Shown here: positions 19,863 to 32,000 of the stretch, one piece after another
Layout: every line of letters begins with the position of its first letter
Numbering within the stretch: the stretch's first letter is position 1
DNA from: Pectinophora gossypiella
Taxonomy: Eukaryota; Arthropoda; Insecta; Lepidoptera; Gelechiidae
Reading direction: 5' to 3'
Length of the DNA: 64,000 bases
Assembly: GCF_024362695.1 (NCBI RefSeq)
Contig: NW_026063240.1
Location: 1,240,001-1,304,000, forward strand
Made by a program: the position numbers and the translations under genes
The notes under the pieces: generated by a model
Database searches by the model: none
What the model saw: the letters and a program-made list of their open reading frames with translations, nothing else
What the model was told of the DNA's origin: nothing

Positions 19863-21262
19863 AGTACAAAGAGTTTCCTGACAGTTAGGACTTTGCAATC
19901 CAAATAAAGTTGTTCTGTATGGTATATAAACGGCTTATTTGACAAAACTTTTAATACCGCTCTTTGTGCTCTTTCCACTTTTGGCATGCCACTTTTAATC
20001 GCACCGCCCCATACTGGTATGCAATATGAGATTATAGACTGACACAATGCATTATAAGTCATTCTGAGTACTTCAGTACAGGCACTATTTCTTAATAACT
20101 TAAAGATGTATATCAGACGTACAACCTTAGTAGAAATGTAATCTATCTGCTTGTTCCAGCAAAGACGATCGTCAATCTGCACCCCTAGGTATTTGACAGT
20201 ATTAGCTTTATTTAATTTATGACAAGAGCAACTATCAGAAGATCTAGTACATTTGTGTGCTTTTAGTACAAAATCATTAGGTGGTTTTGTATTGTGACGT
20301 ATAGAGAAGGGGATGAAATTAGTCTTGCCCAAATTAAGAGTGAGTAAATTAGTACTTAGCCACCTCACCACAACCGATAGTACATCCTCAGCTCGATCCC
20401 TTACCTGGTCCCAGTCACTACCCCGAACAATAATAGCGGTATCATCTGCATATGTATATAGATTACAATTTGGGAGGGAAAGCTTACACAGATCATTAAT
20501 ATAAACCTGAAATAGAGTCGGTCCAAGAATACTACCTTGTGGGACTCCACAGAGTATAGTTTCTTCATTACTAATCTATTTTGGACAAATTGTTTTCTAT
20601 TTGATAAATAATCTTTGAATATTACTAAGGGAAGCCCACGAATCCCCATACGCTCCAGTTTGTTGATAAAGATGGAAACCGAGACTGTGTCAAACGCCTT
20701 CGTCAGATCTAGGAAGACGCCTAATGACTTAGTTTTTGAATCCAGATCTTTGGCAATATTTTGTGTGAGATTCATAACTGCATCTTCAGTTGAGATTCCT
20801 TCTCTAAATCCATATTGGTTCCGAGCAATTAACTTATTGTTGTTAAGGAAATTTCTAAGCCTTTTGTTTAGAACCTTTTCAAGGATTTTGGAAATGGACG
20901 TTAAGATGGATATTGGTCGATAGTTATCGACACAGTCTCTGCCTCCTGCCTTATGTATAGGATGTATTACGGCTATTTTTAGAGCGTCGGGTAAAACACC
21001 TGTATTTATTGAGCGGTTACATATGTGAGTCAGTGCAGGGACCAGAAACTGTCTACCATTTCTTAAAACCGCAGCTGGAATATTATCCCACCCGGTGGTG
21101 CAGTTCTGACGTAAATTCAGAATGATAGATTCCACTTCCGTTTCATCCACTTCCAATAAGACCAAGGAGTTAGATGGAGAGCATGAAGCTGTCCCTTCTG
21201 CTGCAACGGTGGAGGTTATGTTTGTGGGAAATAATAGATCCGGATTGTTTTCAATAATGTTA
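19863..21262 (-). pseudogene. LINE A reverse transcriptase, one frameshift
   Basis: This is a minus-strand reverse transcriptase of CR1/Jockey type. In order it shows TTGWDNIPAAVL, PIHKAGG, NYRPISILTSISKILEK, QYGFREGISTEDAV, FLDLTKAFDTVS, the VPQGSILGP motif, YADDTAIIV (about 20430-20460) and the WGGA motif of the thumb/tail. The frame changes once near 20560-20580, so the VPQG motif and everything after it lie in another frame. The upstream part begins without a start codon near 21262. The gene is cut at 19862 by the inverted repeat. It is closely patterned on LINE B. Confidence 0.85.
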
Positions 21263-21275
21263 TTTGTTTTAAATA

Positions 21276-21464
21276 TGATAAATAAGAGCTACAATAACAT
21301 TTTTTTATATTCGAATATGACATAGCTTGCTTCACCAGTGTATTCTGAGCTGAGACATTGCGTTCGCAGCATATTAAATCACGCGGACACATTCCAATAT
21401 AAACTGGTTGCCCGGTTGGTACAGAGAGTAGTATCATGGATGTCTTAAACTGCGATTTGTTAGA
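21276..21464. other. Short unassigned stretch
   Basis: I see no gene. It may be the 3' part of another LINE on the plus strand that was later split by SINE copy 2, since the same strand ends in an A-rich tail at about 22019-22052. Confidence 0.3.
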
Positions 21465-21481
21465 TATGGCATTATATATTA

Positions 21482-21836
21482 CATAACATAACATAAATAG
21501 CCTATATACGTCCCACTGCTGGGCACAGGCCTCCTCTCAATCAACCGGAGAGGGTATGGAGCATACTCCACCACGCTGCTCCACTGCGGGTTGGTGGAGG
21601 TATTTTTACGGCTAATAGCCGGGACCAACGGCTTAACGTGCCCTCCGAAGCACGGAATCAACTTACTTTTTCGGACAATCAGGTGATTCAAGCCTGAAAA
21701 GTCCTTACCAAACAAAGGACAGTCTCACAAAGTGATTTTGACAATGTCCCCATCGGGAATCGAACCCGGACCTCCAGATCGTGAGCCTAACGCTCTTACC
21801 ACTAGACCACGGAGGCTATTTCGTTTATTATTATTA
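21482..21836 (-). mobile_element. tRNA-derived SINE, copy 2 (minus)
   Basis: Same family as 17967-18301, reversed, with box B seen as GGAATCGAACC. A 17-bp perfect target duplication (TATGGCATTATATATTA) lies at 21465-21481 and 21837-21853. About 16 bp (ATTTCGTTTATTATTA) lie between the SINE head and the right duplication. Confidence 0.92.
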
Positions 21837-21853
21837 TATGGCATTATATATTA

Positions 21854-22064
21854 TTTCGTTTCCTCTATTGTTTAGATATTTCTATTTTTAAGGTTTTTTT
21901 TCATATGGTCTTAGAAACTTAATGTAAATTGTGTTTTCTTTCAATCTGTGGAAGCTTGTTAATGGCTTTTAGATATTAAGTTAGTATGTAACTTTGTAAA
22001 TTTTGCTGTAAGCTCCCCAAATAAAATAAAAATAAATAAAAATAAAATAAATATATATATAATT
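21854..22064 (+). other. Probable LINE 3' end with A-rich tail
   Basis: AT-rich non-coding sequence ends in GCTCCCCAAATAAAAT and an AAATA-type repeat at about 22019-22052, followed by a short TA run before the Helitron-like array begins. It probably continues the sequence left of SINE copy 2. The clade is not identified. Confidence 0.4.
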
Positions 22065-23350
22065 ACTAGATGTCGCATGGTTCGCTCGCAGCAAGCTGCT
22101 CGCGTGTCCTGTATTAGTTCGAAGCTTTGTATGGCGATAGAATTTGACCAAGACTTAGATAGGTCTCGTGAAATCAAAAAAGTTCTAGGTGCTATAGTTT
22201 TGCCAGGCCGTAAGGTGACTCCCTGATGCGGAGCAGTTTTCCAAGATGACTTTTCGATCAAAACCCTCATACATCATTTTACTCCTGAAACATTTTCGGA
22301 AAAAACAAATATTTGTATGGCGGCCATCTTGTTTTTCCGCCATTTTGATTTTTTTTCACCGGCGATTGGATTCGACCAAGATTATAATAGGTCTCATGAA
22401 AATCAAAACGTTCCAGGTGTGATATGTTTGCCAGGCCGTAGGGTGCCCCCTGATGCGGAGTAGTTTTCAAAGATGACGTTCCGATCACACCCCTATCTAT
22501 ACATTTATTTCACCTCTGAGACATTTTCTGGAAAAACTAAAATTTGTATGGCGGCCATCTTGTTTTTCGGCCATTTTTTTTTTCACCGGCGATAAAATTT
22601 GACCAAGATTTAAATATGTTGTGCGAAAAAAGAATTGCTCCAGGTTTGATAGTTTTGCCAGGCCGTAGGGTGTCGCCCTGATGCGGAGCAGTTTTCGAAG
22701 ATCTAGCAGTATTTAAATACTCAAAATGACGATCCGATCAAATCTCTCACACATAATTTTTACCCCCGAAGCATCTACGTGAAAAACGAAAATTTTGTAT
22801 GGCGGCCATCTTGTTTTTCCGCCATTTTGATTTTTTTTCGCCAACGATCGGATTCGACCAAGATTTAAATAGGTCTCGTGGAAAAATAATCGTTCCAGGT
22901 GTGATACTTTTGCCAGGCCGTAGGGTGTCTCCCTGATGCGGAGCAGTTTCTGAAGATCAAGAAGTATTTCCATACTCAACAAGACGTTCCGATTACAACT
23001 CTATACACAGTTTTTACCAACGAGACATTTTCTGGGAAAACAAATTTTTGTATGGCGGCCATCTTGTTTTTCCGCCATTTTGATTTTTTATCACCCACGA
23101 TAGAATTTGACCAAGATTTAAATAGGTTTTGCGAAAAAAAATTTGATCCAGGTATAATAGTTACGCCAGACTGTAGGGTGTCTCCCTGATGCGGAGCAGT
23201 TTTCCAAGATCTGGAAGTTTTTCCATACTCACCGGAAGATTTGGATCACATCCCCAATACATCATTTTGACCCCCCGACGCTCCTTCTGGGAGAACAACT
23301 ATGTCAGTCAGTCAGTCAGTCAATACATGGGTTTGTAGCTTTATATAATA
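22065..23350 (-). mobile_element. Array unit 1
   Basis: About 1.29 kb with five monomers. Two of the monomers are the shorter 228-bp form that lacks the AAGTATTTCCATACTCAA segment. The left end reads ACTAGATGTCGCATGG, with one change from the consensus. Confidence 0.8.
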
Positions 23351-23373
23351 TAATAATAATAATAATAATAATA

Positions 23374-24700
23374 ACTAGATGTCGCGTGGTTCGCTCGCAG
23401 CAAGCTGCTCGCGTGTCTTGTTTTCCCGCCATTTTTTTACCGCGATAGTATTTGACCAAGACTTAAATAGGTCTCGTGAAATCAAAAAAGTTCTAGGTGC
23501 TATAGTTTTGGCAGGCCGTAGGGTGTCTCCCTGATGCGGAGCAGTTTTCCAAGATTACGTTCCGATAACACCCCTATAGATCGTTTTTACACCCGAGACA
23601 TTTTCTGGACAAACAAAAATTTGTATGGCGGCCATCTTGTTTTTCGGCCATTTTGTTTCTTTTTTTTTTTTCACCCGCGATAAAATTTGACCAAGATTTT
23701 ATAAGGTTTGGTGGAAAAAGAATCGTTCCAGGAGCGATAGTTTTCCCAGGCCGTAGGGTGCCGCCCTGATGCGGAGCAGTTTTTGAAAGTCGGGAAGTAT
23801 TTCCATACTCAATATGACAATTTGATCTCATCCCTTTTACATCATATTCACCCCGAGGCATTTTCGAGAAAAACGAAAATTTTGTATGGCGGCCATCTTG
23901 TTTTTCCGTCATTTTGATTTTTTATCACCAGCGATTGAATTTGACCAAGAATTAAGTAGGTTTAGTGGAAAAAAAAATGTTCTATGTTTGATAGTTTAGC
24001 CAGGCCACAGGGTGTCTCCCTGATGCGGAGCAGTTTTTCAAGATCAAGCAGTATTTCTATACTCAGCTTGACGTTTTGATCACATCTCCCATACATCATT
24101 TTTACCTCCGAGACATTTTCTGGGAAAACAAATTTTTGTATGGCGGCCATCTTGTTTTTCCGCCATTTTTGTTTTTTTTAGCGGGGATTGGATTTGAGCA
24201 GGATTTAAATATGTTTCGCGAAAGAAAAATTGGTCCAGGTTTTATAGTTTTGCCAGGCCGTAGGGTGTCTCCCTGATGCGGAGCAGTTTTTCAAGATCGA
24301 ACAGTTTTTCCATACTCAGCTTGACGTTTCGATCACACCTCTCATACATCATTTTTACCTCCGAGACATTTTCTGGAAAAACTAAATTTTGTATGGCGGC
24401 CATCTTGTTTTTCCGCCATTGTGATTTTTTTTCACCCACGATAGAATTTGATCAAGATTTAAATAGGTTTTGCGAAAAAATAATTGATCTAGGTATAATA
24501 GTTGAGCCAGACTGTAGGGTGTCTCCCTGATGCGGAGCAGTTTTCCAAGATCTGGAAGTTTTCCCATACTCACCGGGAGGTCCCGATCACACCCCCCATA
24601 CATCATTTTCACCCCCCGACGCTCCTTCTGGGAGAACAACCCTGTCAGTCAGTGAGTCAGTCAGTCAGTCAGTCAATGGGTTTGTAGCTTTATATAATAT
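23374..24700 (-). mobile_element. Array unit 2
   Basis: About 1.33 kb with five monomers. An (AAT)n spacer separates it from unit 1. The right end has a GTCAGTGAGTCAGTC tract. Confidence 0.8.
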
Positions 24701-24701
24701 A

Positions 24702-27700
24702 ACTAGATGTCGCGTGGTTCGCTCGCAGCAAGCTGCTCGCGTGTCTTGTTTTCCCGCCATTTTTTTACCGCGATAGAATTTGACCAAGACTTAAATAGGT
24801 GTCGTGAAATCAAAAAAGTTCTAGGTGCTATAGTTTTGCCTGGCCGTAGGGTGTCTCCCTGATGCGGAGCAGTTTTCCAAGATGACGTTCCGATAACACC
24901 CCTATACATCGTTTTTACACCCGACACATTTTCTGGACAAACAAAAATTTGTATGGCGGCCATCTTGTTTTTCGGCCATTTTGTTTTTTTTTTCACCGGC
25001 GATAAAATTTGACCAAGATTTTATTAGGTTTGGTGAAAAAAGAATCGTTCCAGGAGCGATAGTTTTCCCAGGCCGTAGGGTGCCGCCCTGGTGCGGAGCA
25101 GTTTTTGAAGGTCGGGAAGTATTTCCATACTCAATATGACATTTTGATCTCATTCCTATTACATCATATTCACCCCGAGGCATTTTCGAGAAAAACGAAA
25201 ATTTTGTATGGCGGCCATCTTGTTTTTCCGCCATTTTGTTTCTGTTTCACCGGCGATAAAATTTGACCAGGATTTAAATAGGTATCGTGAAAACAAAAAA
25301 GTCCTAGGTGCGATAGTTTTGCCAGGCCGTAGGGTGTCTCCCTGATGCGGAGCAGATTTCAAAGATCGAGAAGTATTTCCATACTCAACATGACTATCCG
25401 ATCAAATCCCTTATACTTCATTTTTACTCCCGAGGCTTTTTCTGAAAAAACCAAATTTTGTATGGCGGCCATCTTGTTTTTCCGCCATTTTGTTTTTTTT
25501 TTCACCGGCGATAAAATTTGACTAAGATTTAAAAAGGTTTTGTGAAAAAAGAATCGTTCCAGGTGCGATAGTTTTGCCAGGCCGTAGGGTGTCTCCCTGA
25601 TGCGAAGCAGATTTCAAAGATCGAGAAGTACTTCCATACTCAACATGACATTCCGATTACACCCCCATACATTGTTTTTACCTCTAAGACATTTTTCTGA
25701 AAAAAACAAAATTTTGTATGGCGGCCATCTTGTTTTTCCGCCATTTTTGTTTTTTTTCACCGGCGATTGAATTTGACCAAGATTTAAATATGTCATGCGA
25801 AAACAAAATTGCTCCAGGTTTTATAGTTTCGCCAGGCCGTAGGGTGTCTCCCTGATGCGGAGCAGTTTTTCAAGATCGAGAAAAATTTCCATAGTCAACG
25901 GGATGTTCCGATTACAACTCCATACACAGTTTTTACCAACGAGACATTTTCTGGAAAAACAAAATTTTGTACGGCGGCCATATTGTTTTTATAGAATTTG
26001 ACCAAGACTTAAATAGGTCTCGTGAAATCAAAAAAGTTCTAGGTGCTATAGTTTTGCGAGGCCGTGGGGTGTCTCCCTGATGCGGAGCAGTTTTCCAAGA
26101 TGACGTTCCGATCACACCCCTATACATATTTTTTGACCTTGAGGAATTTTCTAGGAAAAAAAATTTGTATGGCGGCCATCTTGTTTTCCCGCCATTTTGT
26201 TTTTTTTCACCGGCGATAAAATTTGACCAAGATTTAAATAGGTTTCGTGGAAATAAAAAAGTTCCAGGTGCTATAGTTTCGCCAGGCCGTAGGGTGTCTC
26301 CCTGATGCGGAGCAGCTATCGAAAATCCAGACGTATTTCATACTCGACATGACTTTCCGATCACATTCCTATACATCATTTTTATCCCCGAGGCATTTTC
26401 AGGAAAAACGAAAAATTTGTATGGCAGCCATCTTGATTTTCCGCCATTTTGATTTTTTTTCACCGGCGATAAAATTTGACCAAGGTTTAAATACGTTGTG
26501 CGAAAAAAGAATCATTCCAGGTGCGATAGTTTCGCCAGGCCGTAGGGTGTCTCCCTGATGCGGAGCAGTTTTTCAAGATCGAACAGTTTTTCCATACTCA
26601 GCTTGACGTTTCGATCACACCTCCCATACATCATTTTTACCTCCGAGACATTTTCTAGAAAAAAGAAATTTTGTATGGCGGCCATCTTGTTTTTCCGCCA
26701 TTTTGATTTTTTTTCAACGGTGATTGAATTTGACCAAGAATTAAATAGGTTTCGTGAAAAAAGAATCGATCCAGGTGTGATAGTTTCGCCAGACTGTAGG
26801 GCGTCTCCCTGATGCGGAGCAGTTTTCAAAGATCAAGAAGTATTTACATACTCAATATGACCTTCCGATTACGCTCCCATACATTGCTTTTGCTCCCGAG
26901 ACATTTTCTGAAAAAACAAAATTTTGTATGGCGGCCATCTTGTTTTTCCGCCATTTTGATTTTTTTCCACTCACGATAGAATTTGACTAAGATTTAAATA
27001 GGTTCTGTGAAAAAATAATCGTCCCCGGTGCGATAGTTTTGCCAGGCCGTAGGGTGTCTCCCTGATGCGGAGCAGTTTTTCAAAATCGAGCAGTATTGAA
27101 ATACTCAACATGACGATCCGATCACATCCATATACATAATTTTTACCTTCTGAGGCATTTTCAGCAAAAACGAAAATTTTGTATGGCGGCCATCTTGTTT
27201 TTCCGCCATTTTGTTTTTTTTTTCACCGGTGATAAAATTTGACCAAGATTTAAATAGGTTGCGTGAAAACAAAAAAGTTCCAGGTGCGATAGTTTCGCCA
27301 GGCCGTAGGGTGTTTCCCTGATGCGGAGCAGCTATCGAAAACCCAGACATATTTTCATACTCGACATGACGTTCCGATCACATTCCTATACATCATTTTT
27401 ACCCCCGAGGCATTTTCATGAAAAACGAAAAATTTGTATGGCAGCCATCTTGTTTTTCCGCCATTTTGATTTTTTTTCACCGGCGATTGAATTTGACCAA
27501 GGTTTAACTATGTCTCGTGAAAACCAAAAAGTTCTAGGTGCTATAGTTTTGCCAGGCCGTAGGTTGTCTCCCTGATGCGGAGCAGGTTTCGAAGATTGAG
27601 AACATTTTCCTTACTCGACAAGACATTCCGATTACATTCCCATACACAGTTTTAACCCTAGATGCATTTTTTGAAAAAACAAAATTTTGTATGGCGGCCA

Positions 27701-28005
27701 TCTTGTTTTTCCGCCATTTTGATTTTTTTTCACCGGCAATAAAATTTGACCAGGAATTAAATAGGTTTCGTGAAAAAAGAATCGTTCCAGGTGCGATAGT
27801 TTTGCCAGACGGTAGGGTGTCTCCCTGATGCGGAGCAGTTTTCCAAGATCTGGAAGTTTTCCCATACTCACCGGAAAATTTGGATCACATCCCCCATACA
27901 TCATTTTGACCCCCCGACGCTCCTTCTGGGAGAACAACCCTGTCAGTGAGTCAGTGAGTCAGTGAGTCAGTGAGTCAATGGGTTTGTAGCTATATATAAT
28001 ATAAT
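24702..28005 (-). mobile_element. Array unit 3, longest
   Basis: About 3.3 kb and roughly 13 monomers. A left-end-like monomer without the hairpin recurs near 25985 (GTTTTTATAGAATTTGACC), which suggests internal recombination of two units. Confidence 0.8.
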
Positions 28006-28730
28006 AATAATAATAATAACTAAATTTCGCGTGGTTCGCTCGCAGCAAGCTGCTCGCGTGTCTTGTTTTCCCGCCATTTTTTTACCGCGATAGAATTTGA
28101 CCAAGACTAAAATAGGTCTCGTGAAATCAAAAAAGTTCTAGGTGCTATAGTTTTCCCAGGCCGTAGGGTGCCGCGCTGATGCGGAGCAGTTTTCCAAGAT
28201 GACGTTCCGATCACACCCCTATACATATTTTTTGACCTTGAGGAATTTTCTACAAAAACAGAATTTTGAATGGCGGCCATCTTGTTTTTCCGCCATTTTG
28301 TTTTTTTTTTCACCGGCGATAAAATTTGACGAAGATTTAAATAGTTTTTGTGAAAACAAAAAAGGTCCAGATGCGATAGTTTCGCCAGGCCGTAGGGTGC
28401 CGCCATGATGCGGAGCAGCTTTTAAAGATCGAGAAGTATATACATACTCATCAAGACGTTCCGATTACATCCCCATACATAATTTTTACCACCGAGACAT
28501 TTTATGAAAAAAAGAAAATTTTGTATGGCGACCATCTTGTTTTTCCGCCATTTTGATTTTTTTTCACTCACGATAGAATTTGACTAAGATTTAAATAGGT
28601 TTTGTGAAAAAAGTATTGTTCTAGGTGCGATAGTTTTGCCAGGCCGTAGGGTGTCTCCCTGATGCGGAGCAGTTATCGAAAACCAAGAAGTATTTTCAAA
28701 CTCAACATGACGTTCCGATCACATTCCTAT

Positions 28731-28898
28731 TGTTAGTTTGTATAAGATAAAAAAAAAAAAAAACGCATCTCTATGACGTCCATCTGACACTTCTCCTGTC
28801 ATAATTTTTCCCACTGTGTTCTAATCGCTATTTGAAATATAAAACAATATTACGTGTACAGTTTGTTTGTTTTATAAACCACGATATAAAATCTCACA
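28731..28898 (+). repeat. Copia-2 5' LTR
   Basis: This 168-bp repeat starts TGTTAG and ends CTCACA. It matches 32853-33017 except for the length of an A-run. Confidence 0.96.
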
Positions 28899-28914
28899 TG
28901 GTAGCAGAGCGTGG
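28899..28914 (+). promoter_or_regulatory. Copia-2 primer binding site
   Basis: TGGTAGCAGAGCGTGG follows the 5' LTR directly. TGGTAGCAGAG is complementary to the 3' end of initiator Met tRNA. This differs from the internal half-tRNA site used by Copia-1. Confidence 0.85.
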
Positions 28915-29024
28915 TTCATCATAAATAAATATTCAAGGAATATTCAGATATTTGTGAAGGAAAGTCGCATCATACATTTTAGAGGTTACAATTACAACGT
29001 GCTCATAGCCGTTTTCACAAAAAG

Positions 29025-32000
29025 ATGTCGAGTGGAAACAACTTCAATATAGAAAAACTCACGGGTCGTGATAACTATTCCAATTGGAAATTTGCTATGA
29101 CCGCATACTTACAGCACGAAGGCCTCTGGAATTGTGTAACAGGCATGGAAAAAGACTCTGAAAAGGACGTAAAAGCGAAGTGCAAACTGATTTTATTATT
29201 AGACCCAATTAATTACATACACGTACAGGATGCGAAAACAGCGAAAGAGGTTTGGGAAAACTTAGCGCGAGCATTCGATGACAATGGTCTGACGAGAAAA
29301 GTGGCCCTTTTAAGGGATCTTATCACCACTACATTAGAAGCTTCAAGAAATGTAGAAGACTATGTCAATAAAGTCATGACCACTGCCCATAAATTAAGAA
29401 ATATTGGGTTTGAAGTCGACGACGAGTGGCTAGGAACGCTAATGTTAGCTGGTCTTCCAAAAGTATACAAACCAATGATTATGGGCATCGAAAGCTCAGG
29501 AATTAAAATCAGTGCAGATTCAATAAAAACCAAACTTCTACAAGAAGTTCAGAGTTCATCGGAATCCACAGCATTTTTCATAAATAATAAAAAGAAGACT
29601 GAAAAACAACAAACTGACTACTCAAAGCCGAAGGGTCCGAGGTGTTACAACTGTAACAAATATGGGCACATAGGAAGAAATTGCCGTGCACCTAAGAAGA
29701 CATCCAGCAATAAGGAAGAGGAGAAGGGATTTGTTGCAGCTTTTTCGGCTTCTGAAATGATTAAAGACAGATGGTATATTGACTCCGGGGCGTCTGTGCA
29801 TATGACAAATAGGAGGGATTGGATGTATGATCAGAGGCATCCACCAATATCCAATGTCACTGTTGCAAGCAAGTCATTACTGCCTGTCGAATGTATGGGA
29901 AATGTGGATTTAGTTGTGAATGGGAATGGAGATAAGGTGCAAGTAAGGGACATTTTATATGTACCTCAGCTAGCAGCAAACTTACTATCAGTCAGTGCTA
30001 TGATCAAGAATGGCTGTTCAGTAAATTTCAACAAAGACGGTTGTGAGATTTACAGTAATAACGGAAAGTTGCTGTGCTCAGCCACTTTAGAGCACAACCT
30101 GTACTTGCTAAAGACACATGCTGAAGCTAGTGCCAATCTAAGCACTGCTAATGTGCAAAATGCCACCGCACTATGGCATCGGCGCATGGCACACTTGAAC
30201 TTTACAGATGTGAATCGTTTACCACACTGCACAGAGGGAGTAAAACTGCAAGAAGATATCAAAATACCACTTACTTGTACAACCTGCTTGGAAGGGAAAC
30301 AGTCCAGATTGCCATTTAGAAATAGTGTCTCACAAACTACAGGAACATTGGAGCTGATTCATTCTGATCTCTGTGGCCCCATGGAAACTCAGTCTCTAGG
30401 AGGTATGAAATATTTTATTACCTTTATTGATGATTACTCAAAAACTGTTCATGTGTATTTTCTTAAAGATAAACTGAATGTGTTAGAAGTTCTAAAAGAT
30501 TACAAGAATAAAGTAGAGAAGGAATTGAACAGAAAAATTAAGATTATACGCACAGATAATGGGAAAGAGTACTGTAATCATAATTTCCAGGGTTATTTGA
30601 GTCAACATGGGATCAAACATCAGACAAGTACTCCCTATACACCACAGCAAAACGGCTTAGCTGAGCGAATGAACCGAACATTGATTGAGAGAGCTAAATG
30701 CATGATGCTTGATGCCAAACTGCCGAAACAGTTCTGGGCAGAAGCGACGGCCACTGCAGCCTACATAATTAACCGATCTCCCACTAGATCAATTGGTGAG
30801 AAAACTCCATTAGAAGTTTGGTCAGGACAAAAGCCAAACCTGTCGCATATGCGGATTTTTGGCTCAGAGGCAATGGTTCAGATACCTGAACAAAGAAGAA
30901 CAAAATGGGATCCTAAGTCAAAAAGAATGATATTGGTCGGTTACTGTGACAACTCGAAGGGGTACCGACTGGCAGACCCTGAAACAAATAAAATTTATAA
31001 AAGTAGAGACGTAGTTTTCTTAGAGAATTTACAACAGTATAGTAAAATTTACGTACCTTGTAATGTTGACAGTTGCAGTGCATCATCTTCACGGATAACT
31101 GAAAAAAAGGAGGAATGTATGGAGGGGGAGGAAATAGTCCAGCCTTCTGGTCCAGAAAGTGAAGGATGTTCCAGCGAATATGAAACGGACACTGGTGAAG
31201 ATGCCACATACATTCCTGATCAGAAGATAACCATCACTCCAAGACAAATCACATTAAGACCACGTAACAAAGAATCTTCAAAGTACAGTTATTTTTGTCC
31301 TGCTACAAATCTGACCGATCCTCAGACCGTTGAAGAGGCTTTATCATCTAAGGAAGGAGATAAATGGAAGAATGCAATGGAAGAAGAGTATTCCTCCTTA
31401 ATGAAAAATGAAACATGGACATTGGCTGAGTTACCACCTGGTAAGAAGGCCCTTCCTTGCAAGTGGATTTTCAAAACTAAAACCAATGAGAAAGGTGAAA
31501 TATTAAGATACAAGGCCAGACTAGTGATAAAAGGATATGCACAACGTAAAGGCATTGATTATGACGAAATATTTTCACCAGTCGTAAGGTATACATCAGT
31601 GCGCTACCTTATGGCATTGTCGGCGAAATTCGATCTTGATATTGAACAGATGGATGCAGTCACAGCATTTTTACAAGGAGATATTGACACTGAAATATAT
31701 ATGGTACAACCTGAAGTATACAATACTGGAGACCAAGTATGCAAACTTCATAAATCCATTTATGGACTAAAGCAGGCAAGTAGGCAGTGGAACATCAAGC
31801 TAGACAGCATTTTAAAGGAAATTGGATTAACTAGATCTAAAATTGATCCTTGCATATACTACTATGTAAATGAGAATGTCATGATATATGTTGCAGTATG
31901 GGTTGATGACCTAATAATATTTTCAAATAACAAAGAAAAGAAATTAGCTATAAAACATAAGCTAAACGAGAAATTTGAGATGAAAGATTTTGGAGAAATA

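Larger units (their letters stand above)
16597..21275 (-). mobile_element. CR1/Jockey-like LINE A, minus strand, split by a 2.5-kb insertion
   Basis: The reverse transcriptase runs from about 21262 down to 19863 and its last segment from about 17325 down to 17067. The same domain order is continuous in LINE B at 54092-55609. The gap between the two parts (17325-19862) is filled with Helitron-like repeats, a SINE and a long inverted repeat. The 3' untranslated part is TG-rich, like LINE B, whose 3' end is rich in CA on the coding strand. The 5' end is truncated. Confidence 0.8.

Noticed and set aside
21760..21820. tRNA gene on the minus strand
   Set aside because: Head of SINE copy 2, with a 17-bp target duplication.
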